Assembly (NCBI RefSeq): GCF_000002075.1
Contig: NW_004797395.1
Span: 48,353-112,352, forward strand
Source: Aplysia californica
Taxonomy: Eukaryota > Mollusca > Gastropoda > Aplysiida > Aplysiidae
Direction: 5' to 3'
Length of the DNA stretch: 64,000 nt
Of the stretch, positions 48,080 through 59,699 are shown piece after piece. The notes below the pieces were generated by a model. That model was not told where the DNA came from and searched no databases. It worked only from the letters and a program-made list of their open reading frames with translations. How positions within the stretch are numbered: position 1 is the first letter of the stretch; every line of letters starts with the position of its first letter. The translations under genes were made by a program, and so were the position numbers.

Positions 48080-49850
48080 TTCTGTCCAATGCCATGTAGA
48101 GGTAAGTACAGGTTTGCTGCAGTTGCTGTAATGTTTCTTAGAGTGCGTTGTCAATGTTAGGTCTCGGAGGGAGAAGGGTAGCTCTGATGTTATTTACAGC
48201 TGTGCAGTGGAACAGGTGCTGATCCAGTCTCATATGCATAGTCACACAAGTGTCACATTGGGGGAAGTTCCGGGTTTATTCTGTTCAGGTGGAAGTTGAG
48301 CTGTATATAATTATTATGTTCTGTTCGTAGGCGAAAGATCGTGGTCTGTTTCTTTCTCTGTACAGGGGCGAAGGCTGACTTGTTTGACAGGGTAATCAAA
48401 GGGAAACTGGACCAGATATGGCCTGGGGATATCACACAAGAACCTTGCTCGAGGCGGCGACTCAGAGTTGTGAATGAAAACAAATCCGGAATTCATTATT
48501 GTATGTTCAACCGCCAAAATAATCGGGAAAGTATCTCATTAAATATCAATTCCAATTAAAATTAAATTTAACTTTAGATGTGAATACACAAACACAAAGC
48601 AAAGAAGCAGAAATGTCAGTACTAGATCTAATTGTTATAGATCTACCAGGGAGTCTCTAACTCTTTGGTAGAACATGACAATTATCATTTTTTTAAATTT
48701 CACATTTGGCTGTTTTTTGTCTAGCCTTTCGCGGCCACGGGCCTGTGTCATAATCGAGGTCACGATCTGATTATAGGGCAGTAAAAAGTCAAGGAAAAAA
48801 AAAAAAGCACTCGAAGCAGTCGAGAGATTATTAGGAGTTAGTTCCCTTCACGTCTATGAGGTAGACTCGACCAGTGTAATAGTTAGCTTACCTAATCAGT
48901 GCTCGAGACTGATTATAACTGTGGCCCGAAAGGGGTGAACAGGGTATATATAGCAATGAAACAGTTTTGACTGCCATGCACATGTTCCCTTCAATTCTGT
49001 TGGTAGACTCTTCCAGTCTCACTTTAAGCTTACTTAATCAAAGCTTGTGACTGCTTATGGAGTGGCCCAAGAGGGATGAACAGGCTATTTCTGTGGCAAT
49101 GAAACCGTTTAGAATGTTAGGCAAACTGTTCATTGTTGATTATGAACGTCTTTTTACATTTAATTTATGAAGTTTACGTTTATGGGCGAATTTGACTGCG
49201 ACAATGTTTCAAAATTAGGAAGGGAAGCAGTGATTATTTGATTATATAGACGCTTCACCTCTGTCTCTGTATGTAGTTGATATTGTCATTCTTTTTTGTT
49301 GTAGCCATATGTTTGAAAACTGCTCTGCCTGTCTTTCCCACGGCCCATCCGTTCATCCAATCTTGTTTGTTGTTGCTTTTAATAATTTGTTTTGCAGTGT
49401 TGTAAGAAGTTGGAATGTTTGGTTGTTCCTGTCTAGATCCCCGTTTGGCAAGTGTGTCTGCTCTGTCATTTCCCGGTATGTTTGAGTGTCCGGGGACCCA
49501 CTGCATTACTAGGTTGATGCCACATAATGTTATCAGATGATGGGAGCCAAACAGTATATTGGTCAAATCTTGGTTTAGATGATGATAATTTTCTATGGCT
49601 TGTAAGACTGATAGAGAGTCAGTGAAAATCACAATACTCTGTGCTTTTCCAGGATGAGTGTCAAAAGCTGTGGGGAGATGGTACAGTGCAGTTTCAATTG
49701 CCATCATTTCGGCACCGTAGTTGCTGCATTTCTCTCCACAGGCTGCAGAGATCTTATTGGAACTTCCATCTGGGTAATGTATTATATTCCTTATCCGGCT
49801 TTGGTTGTGCCTTTGAAAGCTGTGCCGTCCGTATAGACGTGTATCCAGTC
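48080..49850 (-). pseudogene. LINE RNase H and C-terminal segment, split by a hAT
   Basis: RNase H active site residues are all present: HVYTDGTAFKG, YGAEMMAIETAL, VIFTDSLSVLQAI and VPGHSNIPGNDRADTLAK. The frame reaches NDNINYIQR at about 49,270, where the hAT-like element is inserted, and resumes at about 48,354 with KKQTTIFRLRTEHNNYIQLN. After one frame change the tail reads CDTCVTMHMRLDQHLFHC, a C-x2-C…H-x3-HC segment common at the end of I-group LINE proteins, with a stop near 48,130. The start of RNase H also has stops. Confidence 0.88.
48363..49263. mobile_element. hAT-like non-autonomous element inside the LINE (901 bp)
   Basis: Tips CAGGGGCGAAGG and CGCTTCACCTCTG form a short imperfect inverted repeat of the hAT CAGGGGTG type. 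A perfect 8-bp duplication, TCTCTGTA, flanks it (48,355-48,362 and 49,264-49,271). Removing the element and one repeat joins LINE codons exactly (NINYIQRKKQTTIF). The interior has no transposase, but holds two copies of a ~142-bp unit (48,841-48,982 and 48,983-49,117) starting GTTCCCTTCA. Confidence 0.92.
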
Positions 49851-50416
49851 ATCTGAATAGCTGTTGATTGTTTGATGTGGTGCAAGCATCAGCGTCAGTG
49901 GGTCTGAAGACTTTGTGCTCTTGTCTCTAAGAGATGTTGTAATGATTGGCTTTTTTAAAAGAAAGGTTGGGAGGGATGTTTTGGTTGACTCTTTTGGTTT
50001 CTTTTCTGTTTTGTGGTAGATGGTGACTCTCCATTAGTTCTGTGATGTGATGCATAATTGACTTTTGTTGAATTCGTTTCTTTGGTTTCTAGGTTTCTAC
50101 TAATTTCTTGTTTGGGTGGTTAGGTTAGGGCACATTCTTTTAGTTCTTTCATGTAGCTCCAAAACTGCTTTATCTCTGTGGATTCCCAGGGGTTCAACAT
50201 TTGAAAGGATTTCGCACGCGGCGGTAGGTGTGGATCTCAAGCCACCATTTATAAAACGAAGGGCATTGTTTTGCACCTTGTCAAGGGTGTTGCAAGTAGT
50301 TGTACTGCACATAGTGAGTAGGCTATTGCTGTATTCCAGGGAAGATCGGACATAACCAAGGTATAGTGCCCTCAGAGTTTGTGTGTGTGATCCCCATGAA
50401 CCGCTTGCGAGTTTCT

Positions 50417-51946
50417 TTAAAAGTTGGAGTCTTTTTTTTTTTTGTTCCTTAAGTTCTCCACTTGGTCTTTCATGGTTTTACTATTGTCAAGTTGGACTCC
50501 TAGGTAAGTTGGGTGCTCTTCGTTGGGGAGACTTTCATTTCCTATCTTTACTTTGAGATTTTCTTTAGCTACTTTATGGCTGTTTGTGAAGATGGTGTAT
50601 ACTGTTTTCGTGCCGTTTATTTTAAGTTTCCATTTCTGACTGTAATTGTGGAGCCTCTTGAGGTCTTCATTTAATTTCCCTGCTCTTACTATCGTGCTGT
50701 GATGTGTCTGCCAGAGAGCAAGATCATCGGCATAAAGAGCCTTTTCTGATTTTAGCAAGTTCGCTACATCATTAAAGAAGATCAGGAACAAAGTGCAACT
50801 CAGACAGGAACCTTGAGTACTTCTCTTGACGAGTGGGCATTGTTTACTTTTGTTTCAATGTTTCGATCCGACAGGAAGAACTTTATCCATTTGTAAAGTT
50901 TGCCATGTATCCCGAGCTCCATCAATTCCGTGAGTAGGCATTTTCTCCACACTCTGTCGTACGCCTGTTGGAGATCTACAAAGATGGCAACAGTGTGTTT
51001 AGACTCCTGAAATCCATCCTGGGTGTTTTGACTCAGTTTAAAAAGTTGATCTTCAGTGTTGCTGACCTTTCTGAAGCCTGCTTGATGTGGGTTTAAGCTG
51101 TTAGTATTTTCCAGGTACCAGTAGAGGCGGGTTTTTTTATCATTCTTTCGGCAAGCTTACCGATACATGATGTTAATGAGATAGGTCGGTAGCTTTTCGC
51201 TTCTCCAGGTGGTTTCCCATTTTTCAGGAGCCATATAATCTGGGCGATCCTCCATGCCTTTGGTATTCTACTCGTTCTCCACGTGGCATTTATCAGGGAA
51301 AGAAGAACGTCTTTTCCTTTAGCACCAAGGTTGCACCGCATTTCGTTGTGTATTTTATCTGGTCCTGGTGCTTTCTTTTCCCTTAGTGTTTTGAGGACCT
51401 GACTGAGTTCCATCATGCTATAATCCTCTTCGAAAAGCGAGTTGTTCACAGTAGGAGTCTTTTCTTTATGCTTAGCCCTATTTATGAGGAGTATATCAGC
51501 CTCGGTTAGTCTGCCTGCCCTGTTTACAGAGGCGAAAAACCGGTTAAAATGTTCGGCTTTCTTCTGGTCTTCAGTGATGGTGCTGCCTAAAAGGAAAAAG
51601 GGTTTGGGGTTGCTTTTTTGTCTTTCTCCCAAGAGATTGCTGACAAGGGACCAAGCCTTTGTTCCATTGTGGCGGAGGTTAAGATCTTTGCAGGTTTGAG
51701 TCCATTTCTCTTTTTTGGCTTTTTTACAGTCACTTTCACCTGAGCGCAGGTCTCGTTGTAGTGTATTTTGTTTATTGGTGATGGTGATTTTTCCAATGAC
51801 TGCCTGGCTTTCTCTCTTTCTGCCACAGCAGTCCGGATTTCTTCACTCCAAAAGAGTTTGAAATCTCTTCGGCATCCCCGTGGAATGTGCTGAGATGCAG
51901 CTTTAAGAACATTTTTTGGTGACTTGTTCATTAAAAAGATCAGCAT
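50417..51946 (-). pseudogene. LINE reverse transcriptase domain
   Basis: Pieces in order: linker (RDFKLFWSEEIRTAVAEREK), fingers with KAPGPDKIHNEM and KSYRPISLTSCIGKLAERMI, then LNPHQAGFRKV, motif A VAIFVDLQQAYDRVWR (catalytic Asp), motif C YADDLALW (two catalytic Asp), and thumb EEHPTYLGVQLDN. All catalytic aspartates are visible, but the frame is broken at several points (near 51,600, 51,100 and 50,810). Confidence 0.9.
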
Positions 51947-52199
51947 CTTCTGTTTCTGCTATGCTAGAGAGCAATTCGTCCGAGGTCTTTTCCTATTCTG
52001 CCCAGTTGGCTTTCTTAAAGTTCCATCGAGTCCTCTGAGGGTGGTTCAATGCTGGTGGGGAGGTGGTCTGTATAAAGATAGGCCTGAGATCACTTTCTTT
52101 ATCATCAATCACTTCGATGCGACAGGAGTTTTTAATATCGGATGAGCAGATGGTGAGATCAGGCCAGCTGAGAGTCAAGTGGGCTCTGTGATGTAAGGT

Positions 52200-52932
52200 A
52201 GGAGTTGAGTCGACATCTTATAACAGATAGGTTGCTGGTTTCGCACAGCTCCTCAATCTTTCGGCCTGTGTCGTTATAGTTGACGTAGCCCCATTCAGGA
52301 GAGTGGCCATTGAAGTCACCTGCACAAATATTTTTTTCACAGTAGACTGCTTGCTGATCAGACAAGTCGCATGTTGTCTATGGGGGGCTGTAAACATTGT
52401 AAAGTGTGTACTTCCTACCAATGTGCCATATGGTGGCCTTTCGAATATCTGTCGGTTGGGCAGATGATAAGTGTACGACATCTCCCTGAACATCGTTTCA
52501 CAGGTAAGTGACTACACCGCGGCATGCTGAGCATGTGCAGGCGTAACTGGTGTATCCTGTGAGGTTCAGGTCCGCACCTTTGTGTAGGGTTTCTTGAAGG
52601 AGGGCAACATGAATCTGCCTGTCCTTCAGTACTTTGAGGAGTTCTGTTTTCTTGTTCCTCAAGCCACAGATGTTGAGTTGCAATAGGTTGAGGGAACTGT
52701 TCTTCTGGTTGGGGATGTACTTGGCTCCCTTCTCAAGCCGACAGCTTTTCCGTGCTGGTTTAGCACTGTTTCTGTATGTATCACCAGTAGCTGACTTGTC
52801 GCTCAGAGCAGCCCGGTGATTATGCTGCCAAGCGCGGACCTTGTTTAACGAGGCGACGTCCGAGCTCGCATGTAGTTTATTTCTTTGTGTCATGGCATTG
52901 TGAACCGGGGTGTCTGTGGACTGCCTGCCCAC
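52200..52932 (-). pseudogene. LINE endonuclease domain
   Basis: Starts with about 80 polar residues from the methionine at 52,932, then LNLLQLNICGLRNKKTELLK (metal-site Asn) and HVALLQETL (catalytic Glu), as in APE-like LINE endonucleases. After a frame change: GDVVHLSSAQPTDIRKATIW, LYNVYSPP, then GDFNGHSPEWG (Asp/Asn of the active site). A later ESDLRPI stands where SDHxPI is usual. At least two frameshifts and several stops separate the pieces, so no active nuclease is made. Confidence 0.85.
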
Positions 52933-53178
52933 CCTGAGAAGGGACCATTCATGTTGAAGATAGGGGGGTTTTCATGAGACTTGAAAGACCTACCTGCCCT
53001 GTGACCGTGTAATTCCGGTAGGGTTCACGTTGCCCGTTCCCCACCCCATAGCTGGTAACGCTTTATTTATCGAGTACTGTGTACTGTTGTGCCCGCGTTT
53101 GTCTTGTGGGATTATAATATGCATGCACGTCTAGACGGTTAGTTTAAGAACGTATCTATATAGATGCACGTGGGTGTA

Positions 53179-53182
<4 letters not shown>

Positions 53183-53262
<80 letters not shown>
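53183..53262. repeat. (GT)n microsatellite
   Basis: About 40 GT units, 130 bp beyond the LINE 5' duplication. Confidence 0.97.
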
Positions 53263-53266
<4 letters not shown>

Positions 53267-53496
53267 TAGCCTATGCTTGTGTGCGTATGTATATGTGTGT
53301 ATGTTAGTTTGATTATAGAGATAAATTAGATTGGTTTGGATTCGGTAGATTTTTGTTGTGACTGTAATCAAGAGATCGATGCCTTAAACAATCCGAACTG
53401 GAACACAGTATATTAAGAGTTGATAAAGTGTATGTATGTTATTTCGCCATTCAAGGCAGAAAGGAGTTCTGTTTTGGGTTGGGGGGGTTTTAGTAG

Positions 53497-54490
53497 AGGG
53501 TTTTACGGCACTCGCAACTGCATAAGGTCATATGAGCGCCAAGGGGTGGTTGTCAGCAGAGAAGTTTTTACAGGGAATCAGACTTCAACTGCTCACCTCT
53601 CTAGCTCAAACAGCACAAGATCTGCTTCGACTAACAAGGCACCCCGGAAATAGCAGGTCACAAGAGAGAGAGAGAGAGACAAACACACAAAAGAAGTAGA
53701 GGAAAATGACAATAGTAAGGATCAAGAAAGAAAAAGCCCCAGTTCCCTATTGTAGATCTGGCACAGTTATGAGCGTGACATGAGTCAACACATTTATAAT
53801 TCTACTATGCTTGAACGAGAAATGTCCCCCCTTTGGGAATGGCCTAAAGACACTTCAGTCAGTGGCACTGCCTCGGGGGGGGGGGGGGATTTGTTGGTTT
53901 GGTTGTTTTGTTTTGTATTTGTTTGTTTGAGGGGATGGGTTGGGGGAGGATTGTTTGTTTGTAGTTGTTGTTTTATTTTGGGTTTTTTGTTGGTTGGGTT
54001 TTTTAATAATTAATTGGGGGAGGGGGACGAATGAAGTCACTAAACATCACCTATACAGGTCATCCCTCTTGGGCGTGTATTTCACATTACACGAACGTCT
54101 CCGTCTTCTGTCCTTTGCTCCGCCCTCCTCATATTATGTGCTTCCTCAAGGCCTTCACAATGGCTCATTTGTGTGCCTGGGGCGTTAATTATGGTCATGG
54201 CATAGGACTTTTCACGCTATAATGCTTGTTCCACGCTATAATGAGTTGTAAATCTGATGGACTCAAGAATATTTTCCAAAATAAAGTAGATCTACACAGA
54301 TGAGAGACGAGAAAAGAAAAGAGGACAGAAGGTGGAGACGAAAGAAGGCAACCGAACACGGTAAGAAAGCGGGAAAGGGGGTGAAAGGAGAACAATTTTT
54401 GAGAAAAATATTTTCCATCGCTGTCAGGATTCGAACCCGGGACTTATTGAATGAAAAACGAACACCGTAACCTCTAAACCACGAGAGCCC
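53497..54490 (-). mobile_element. Family A SINE in two pieces
   Basis: The tail (TTTTACGGCACTCGCAACTG, CATAAGGTCATATGAGCGCC) lies at 53,497-53,542. The head and start of body lie at 54,297-54,490, minus strand, with A box GTGGTTTAGAGG and B box GGTTCGAATCC. The 750 bp between them lacks the SINE middle and is instead unrelated sequence with G tracts (53,875-53,888). It is either one SINE split by replacement, or two independent fragments. Confidence 0.6.
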
Positions 54491-55359
54491 AGGGTTTGTT
54501 TGTTTTTAGAGCATCCGATCAGAGAAATTGTTCCGGGGTACTTGAGTTGACATAATGGCCAAACGCATCTTGCTTTCATTGGGAGAATCGAAAAGAAAAT
54601 GAGACAGATTTGAGTCTCCCACAGGAGTACAACAGCTCTCCGGTGAGATAATAGATACTGCTATTTCCATAAAACTGTCAGTGTTTTTTGCACCACATTC
54701 AACAAAGTGTATCGCTTTTAGGAGGGAAGCTGCTTTGATCCTTTATATCAATGTTAATCAGATCTGAGAGGAATTCATTCAACATCCCAGCAGACATACA
54801 AAGATTTTCGATTGAAGAAAAAACCCAGAAATCTCCTCTTGCAGAAATCGAACTCATGTCTTCAACGTGCAAGTGGAAACACTATTACCCTACATGTCAT
54901 TGTGTCTGTGAATCGTTTATAAGCAGGGTAAACCCAATACAAACTCAGGGATTACGCTGTTAGCATAAAAAGTAGCAACTGTCTGAATGCTTTTACAGGC
55001 TAAGCTTGGGAAATTAATCAAGGGATTCCCTGTAAACCAGAAACGCAGCACAAGTTCAGTCTATAAGCCTACTTATAAAATTAGTGGGGGGGGGGTGGTT
55101 CTTCTTCTGGTTTTGTATTTCAAGTATTCGTGTAACGGAGGCCACTGAGGCGAGACTGGCGTGACCCTGATGTGCTCGTTTGCCTGGTTTACCTGCCCCG
55201 TGGAGACGGCCTATCCTCCAAACGTATCCGCGAGTGTGAAGTCGGCGTTTTCGCGTAAATTCGGTGAATGTTTTTCTTGATGAAGGAAGCGTTCTAAGTA
55301 ACGATACGGTGGGTATTTCCACACTTTTTGAAGGTTGTGATTTCTGTTTTCAAAGTGTT

Positions 55360-55361
<2 letters not shown>
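54491..55361. other. No gene seen
   Basis: A short open frame at 54,751-54,963 and a minus frame at 55,056-55,322 have no support. G tract at 55,086-55,096. Confidence 0.4.

Positions 55362-55410
<49 letters not shown>
55362..55410. repeat. (GT)n microsatellite
   Basis: About 24 GT units. Confidence 0.95.
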
Positions 55411-55413
<3 letters not shown>

Positions 55414-56910
55414 TGTATGTTCTCGCCTATCGGATCTCGTGTAAGTGTGAGCTGAGAATTCAATGTGTTGGTGGCGCTCTATGGTGGAGATAGTTGTTTG
55501 GGGGGGGGGGGGGGGTGGCACGTTCTAGGTGGAAAAAGGGCTAGTTCAAAATAAAAGGCAAGTGAAAGTGTGGTGGCCTCAAATTTAGTCTTGCGGCACC
55601 TCTGTAGCTAACATCAGATAGCTTGTGTAACAACATTCTTCAAATTACTATTTCCGAAACATTGTGGGAACCTAGGTCTAAAAAAAATAACTACTCCCAT
55701 ACCACCAAAGATACTCCACTACTGGTCTTTGATACCACCAGGCCACGAGGAATGTTGTGAGCGCATGGTGTACTTTACATAACGTTGTTGAATTGTGACG
55801 CATTCGTTGGGAAACCCCAGATATTAACTTATTAACTCACACAATATCAACTTGCAGCCATAGACCTAATACTACCGCGTCGGCAAGCTGTTCAGATGTA
55901 TAAAGTCCCCAATTTAGGAGGGAAAAAATATTGCAGTTTCTTTCTTAAGCTGCAGTATCAGTTGCATGTGTTCAAGAAAAATTTGATTGAAATTTCAAAT
56001 CCTAAATGAGGACAAAAAGCCTGAAAAGATGTATTATGTAAAGCAGGTACGATCATTGTTAAAAAGAATGAAACTGTTTTTGTCCTCTGTCTCCTGAAAA
56101 TTTTGTTTTCTGGACTATATTATTATTATGAACAACTTGCCAAAATATCGATTTTCTTCAACACAGACAGTGTTCCAATTACCCCATCATCATATCGATA
56201 CGGGAATTCCGAAGAGATCGTGGTCCTTAGGCTTAGCAAGACAATTGTTCAGCAATCTAAACCTATCCGTTTTTAGCAGCTGTTCTTACGAATGATTTAA
56301 TATTTTCTTTTTAAAAAAACACTGCTGGCAGGAAAGGAGAACGCTAATTTTGAAAGCCGCGAAATTCTCAGCCTTGAATTCTAGGGTATGTGCTAGGGCC
56401 TAGTCGCTGCCTCACAAAATGGTGGCTCGGCGTTACTCGGTGAAGTATGAGATTGACCTGAGATTAACCTCCCGAGAAGTTTTGGTTTATTTACAGGCTC
56501 AGACGGCACGGCAATACACCTGACACCGAACACGTTTCTTTAAAGATGTCCTGAATTTAGAACGACAAAATCGAGTTTTGTTTGTGTTCTTCTCCTATTA
56601 AACTGTTGTCTGTCTTCGCTGATTCGTGGGGGTTTTGGTTTCTTTGTTTTTAAATTTCACGTTGCTTTATGCACAGGCAGCAAACTAAATCTTCGTCGTG
56701 TCGTAACAAACATGGCAGGGGGGGGATTTATTCCGCGTGTGATTTATTCCCCGTTTCAGCCCAAGGCAATGCGGAGCGCAAAGAAATGGAAGAAATACGA
56801 AAAGTGTACCGCACACAATTAATACAACGATCCCACGTCTGCTCTTCAGGCTGATTCAGATATTCCTGTTGTTCGCTTCTCTGCGTTAAGAACACGAGTT
56901 TTGGAATGAA
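55411..56910. other. No gene seen
   Basis: G tract at 55,500-55,516. A 61-codon frame at 56,669-56,854 lacks recognisable content. This is distal upstream sequence of the SLC6 gene and may hold its promoter, but no motif is convincing. Confidence 0.4.
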
Positions 56911-57775
56911 GCAGCAGACTGATATAGGTCTAGGTTTATCCCGTGGCGAACTTAGGCTTAAGAAATCAACATTTCATGCGAAGCGTTAAAGAAGACTACA
57001 TCCGATGGTGTACTGACTTTTTGTTTCGTTTGAAACTGATCCTTCGACCTCAAAGTGTTTAATGCCGAACAGTTTATCAACTACATTAGACCCTTACATA
57101 GGCCAGTTCTTGAATCTCCCTTTGTTAACCGTATCCGTACGCCCTGGGGTCATTTAATGTACCACCGGGGTTGTTTTCTTCACATTTTAGTGCGAAGATC
57201 CCTTTGAAACTTGTAGTATTTCTCAAAAAATATTTTTTGACAGACTGCTAGGCAAAGCGCACGGTGTGGGTGGTTGGAGGGTGCTCTGGTGTGGTTTGCT
57301 TCTTCTTTCCTGTCAAACGTCTATCGTCTTTATCTCTTCTTTTTTATGTTTGCTCCTCTCTTGTGTTGCGAGTATCGTAAAACACTTACTAAAACTAAAA
57401 GCGTAAGGATCGGATTAACGAGTAAATTTTTTCTTTGGCAGGTGATGACTCAGAGTTCCCCAAGTCGTACGGACACGATAGTAAATCGATAGGGTTGACA
57501 AAGCAGGCTCTATTTTATCCCGTGGCTAACCAAAACATTTCATACGAATCGTTAAGGGGACCACATCCGATGGTGTACTGACTTTTTGTTTCGTTTGAAA
57601 CTGTTCCTTCAACCTCAGAGCGTTTAATGCAGAATAGTTTAATGAGTTTATCAATTACATTAGACCCCATACATAGGCCAGTTCTTGAATCTCCTTTTTC
57701 TAACGAAGTAGGCCTTGTGCTGCTGGTAATACTATAATCTTAATGGTCTATCGAAATTCAGATTAGAGTGTTCTT
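56911..57775 (+). other. SLC6 5' flank with a ~200-bp direct repeat
   Basis: Two diverged copies of one segment lie upstream of the SLC6 start: about 56,911-57,131 and 57,500-57,705, about 578 bp apart. Both share TATCCCGTGGC, a block around GATGGTGTACTGACTTTT, and CATAGGCCAGTTCTTGAATC. Between them, TTTCTTTGGCAG at about 57,430-57,441 resembles a splice acceptor, so the second copy could be 5' untranslated exon sequence. No TATA box or start site could be chosen with confidence. Confidence 0.6.
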
Positions 57776-58103
57776 ATGGAAAAAAGAATTATGGCGGAGC
57801 ATACATCTGACAAGACACCAGTAGGATGGGAAGAGTGTATACCTCTGAATGGTCCTCAAAACAATCTACATAAAGCCAACGATGATACAAAAGATGTCAA
57901 TAGGGACGAGAGTTTCATCGAAGATTCGGCAAACGTTTTTATCCATAATGGAAAGTTGACAGACGAGTCAGAGGAGGCGTCTGAAGACACGAGTAGGCTG
58001 ACGTGGGGGAGAAAGGCGGAATACATCCTCTCTATGGTGGGCTACTGTGTGGGACTGGGAAATGTCTGGAGATTTCCCTACGTCTGTATCAGGAATGGTG
58101 GAG
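57776..58103 (+). CDS. SLC6-family Na+/Cl- dependent transporter, coding exon 1
   Basis: First coding exon of a plasma-membrane symporter of the SLC6 family (GABA, taurine, glycine, creatine and related transporters), which moves a small amine or amino acid with Na+ and Cl-. It encodes residues 1-109 plus one base of codon 110. Residues 1-80 are a polar, acidic cytoplasmic N-terminus. Residues ~81-108 are TM1, with the family signature [10 protein letters not shown] at 93-102 that forms part of the Na+ site and the extracellular gate arginine. An in-frame TAG lies 12 bases before the ATG. A second ATG at 57,791 has the better context (A at -3, G at +4) and may be the true start. The exon ends at a consensus donor, GGAG/GTGAGT, phase 1. 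TM1/TM2 wording ([18 protein letters not shown]) looks most like taurine/GABA-type members, but the substrate cannot be fixed from two exons. Confidence 0.93.
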
Positions 58104-58861
58104 GTGAGTATTATTATAGTTTTCCTCCTCTTCTTTCTCAGATACAGTATAAACTGTCTTAGTGGACCTCCTATTGTAGAGGAGAAAAGTGATTGTCTCA
58201 AATAGATGGACGTCTTGAAGAGTGTCATTACAATTTTTTTTTAACTGACAGGGAAGGTGGGAGGTGGTCGTTAGTACAGGTAATTGTCATGGACAGGTCG
58301 TGGCCGTTAGAACAAGTTCGGTTGTTTTTGCTGTTTATTTTTCATGTAAATTCCCCTTTTTGTTTTATTTGCATGTGTGTATGAATATTTATTTGTACGC
58401 ATGTAAAGGATTCGTTTGTTAGTGTGAGAAACACGTCGACACACTAACCGCCTTTAGTGCAGGGGAACGAACAAGGCAAACGGACAGGCAGAAACAACAA
58501 TGAAAAATAAACAGGTACAACACAGCAGTGGCATCCTTCCAGCAAATCCAAGAACCTTGGTATCTATTCAGATTCTATTGGAAATGAAGATAGCGGAAGA
58601 AAAAGGGCTGTAGTCAGAACTCTTCATTTACGTTCTTGTTTGTTTGGCTTGTTGAGCATGCATGCAAAATCAGGTAAATAAAGGTGCTTTATCTTACTGG
58701 TTCTATAAAGGTCAAGGTGCATACATTAAGTGGCATGATTTGTATTGTTATTCTTGGACATGTCTGAATCTGAACAGATAACAAGGTTCTTGACCTTGCT
58801 GGAAAATATCATAAGAATGTATTTGTTTTTTCGAATAGTTTCTATTTAGGTCATTGATGTT

Positions 58862-58961
58862 TTTTAACTTCCAAATAGAACTGTACCCTAACTGTTTTTT
58901 CATCATTCTACTTTTAACTTCCAAATAGAACTGTACCCTAACTGTTTTTTCATCATTCTAC
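58862..58961. repeat. Perfect 50-bp tandem duplication
   Basis: Two adjacent identical units beginning TTTTAACTTCCAAATAGAAC and ending TTTTTTCATCATTCTAC, in SLC6 intron 1. Zero visible differences suggests a recent event. Confidence 0.92.
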
Positions 58962-59157
58962 ATTATTCAATTTGTTATCATAAATCCATTTTTTCACATC
59001 TTATTTCAATGCATTTTTTACTCTTCTATAAATTGATCGATATTGCACGGATAAAAAAAAGCCGTAATATAATTATATGTGTGTCATCAGCGTAGACGTG
59101 GAGAATGAATTACGTACTTCTTTTTTTTTAAGTTAGCAAGCGGTTGTGTATACATTT

Positions 59158-59690
59158 TGAAGGGGCTCCCGTGGCCTAGAGGTACGATGTTCGCCTCTCA
59201 TTCAGAAGGTCCCGGGTTCGAATCCGGAGAGCGACTGAAGATGTTCTTCTCTAAAAATGTTCCCCTTTCACATCCTTTCCTGCTCCCTAACAATATTCTG
59301 CCGTCTGCTTTCGTCTCCACCTTCTGCCCCCATCCCCTCACCTGCTTTGCCCCCTCCTCTGGGCTAAGGCTCTTTCTGCAGCCTTTTTACTGCTTCTCCT
59401 TTGCTCCTTTTTACTGCTGTCTTTCAGTCACATCCCTGATATTATGGTAGGTAAGATCTACACTTAACCGTCCCGGAGGAGGGCGAAAAATCTCGGGGGC
59501 CCCGTGTGCAAGTTGCGCACTTTAAAGATCCCCCGGTGGTCCAAAATCGATAAGAGTAGACTTCACCGCCACCGGGGGAAAATTCAAAATTTCCTACCAA
59601 TTGAAAATGATTGGTGTGTCCCGCACGCTCATATGACCTAATGCAGTTGCGAATGCCATAAAACACTTACCACCCCCCCCCCAAAAAAAA
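59158..59690 (+). mobile_element. tRNA-derived SINE, family A, in SLC6 intron 1
   Basis: Head GGGGCTCCCGTGGCCTAGAG and GGTCCCGGGTTCGAATCC. The body has TTTCAGTCACATCCCTGATA and AAGATCCCCCGGTGGTC. The tail GTGTCCCGCACGCTCATATG is followed by C and A tracts. Same orientation as the gene. Diverged from the copies at 21,565 and 38,535. Target duplication not clear. Confidence 0.88.
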
Positions 59691-59699
59691 AACTTTGAG

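Larger units (their letters stand above)
48034..53043 (-). mobile_element. I-group LINE with target duplication, carrying a nested hAT
   Basis: A minus-strand non-LTR element bounded by a 13-bp duplication CCCCATAGCTGGT (48,021-48,033 and 53,044-53,056). Without the 901-bp insertion and its 8-bp repeat it is about 4.1 kb. Reading from 53,043 down: a short N-terminal region, an APE-type endonuclease, reverse transcriptase, RNase H, a C-terminal cysteine/histidine segment, and a 3' (CAA)n-type tail at 48,034-48,050. No separate ORF1 is seen, so either the copy is 5'-truncated or the family has a single ORF. The order EN-RT-RNH and the simple-repeat tail fit the I group (I/Nimb-like). Several frame changes and stops make it inactive. 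Confidence 0.92.

Noticed and set aside
48034-53043. RT plus RNase H as an LTR retroelement or virus-derived copy
   Set aside because: No long terminal repeats, protease or integrase. An APE-type endonuclease precedes RT, RNase H follows it, and the element has a simple-repeat tail and a 13-bp target duplication, so it is a LINE.
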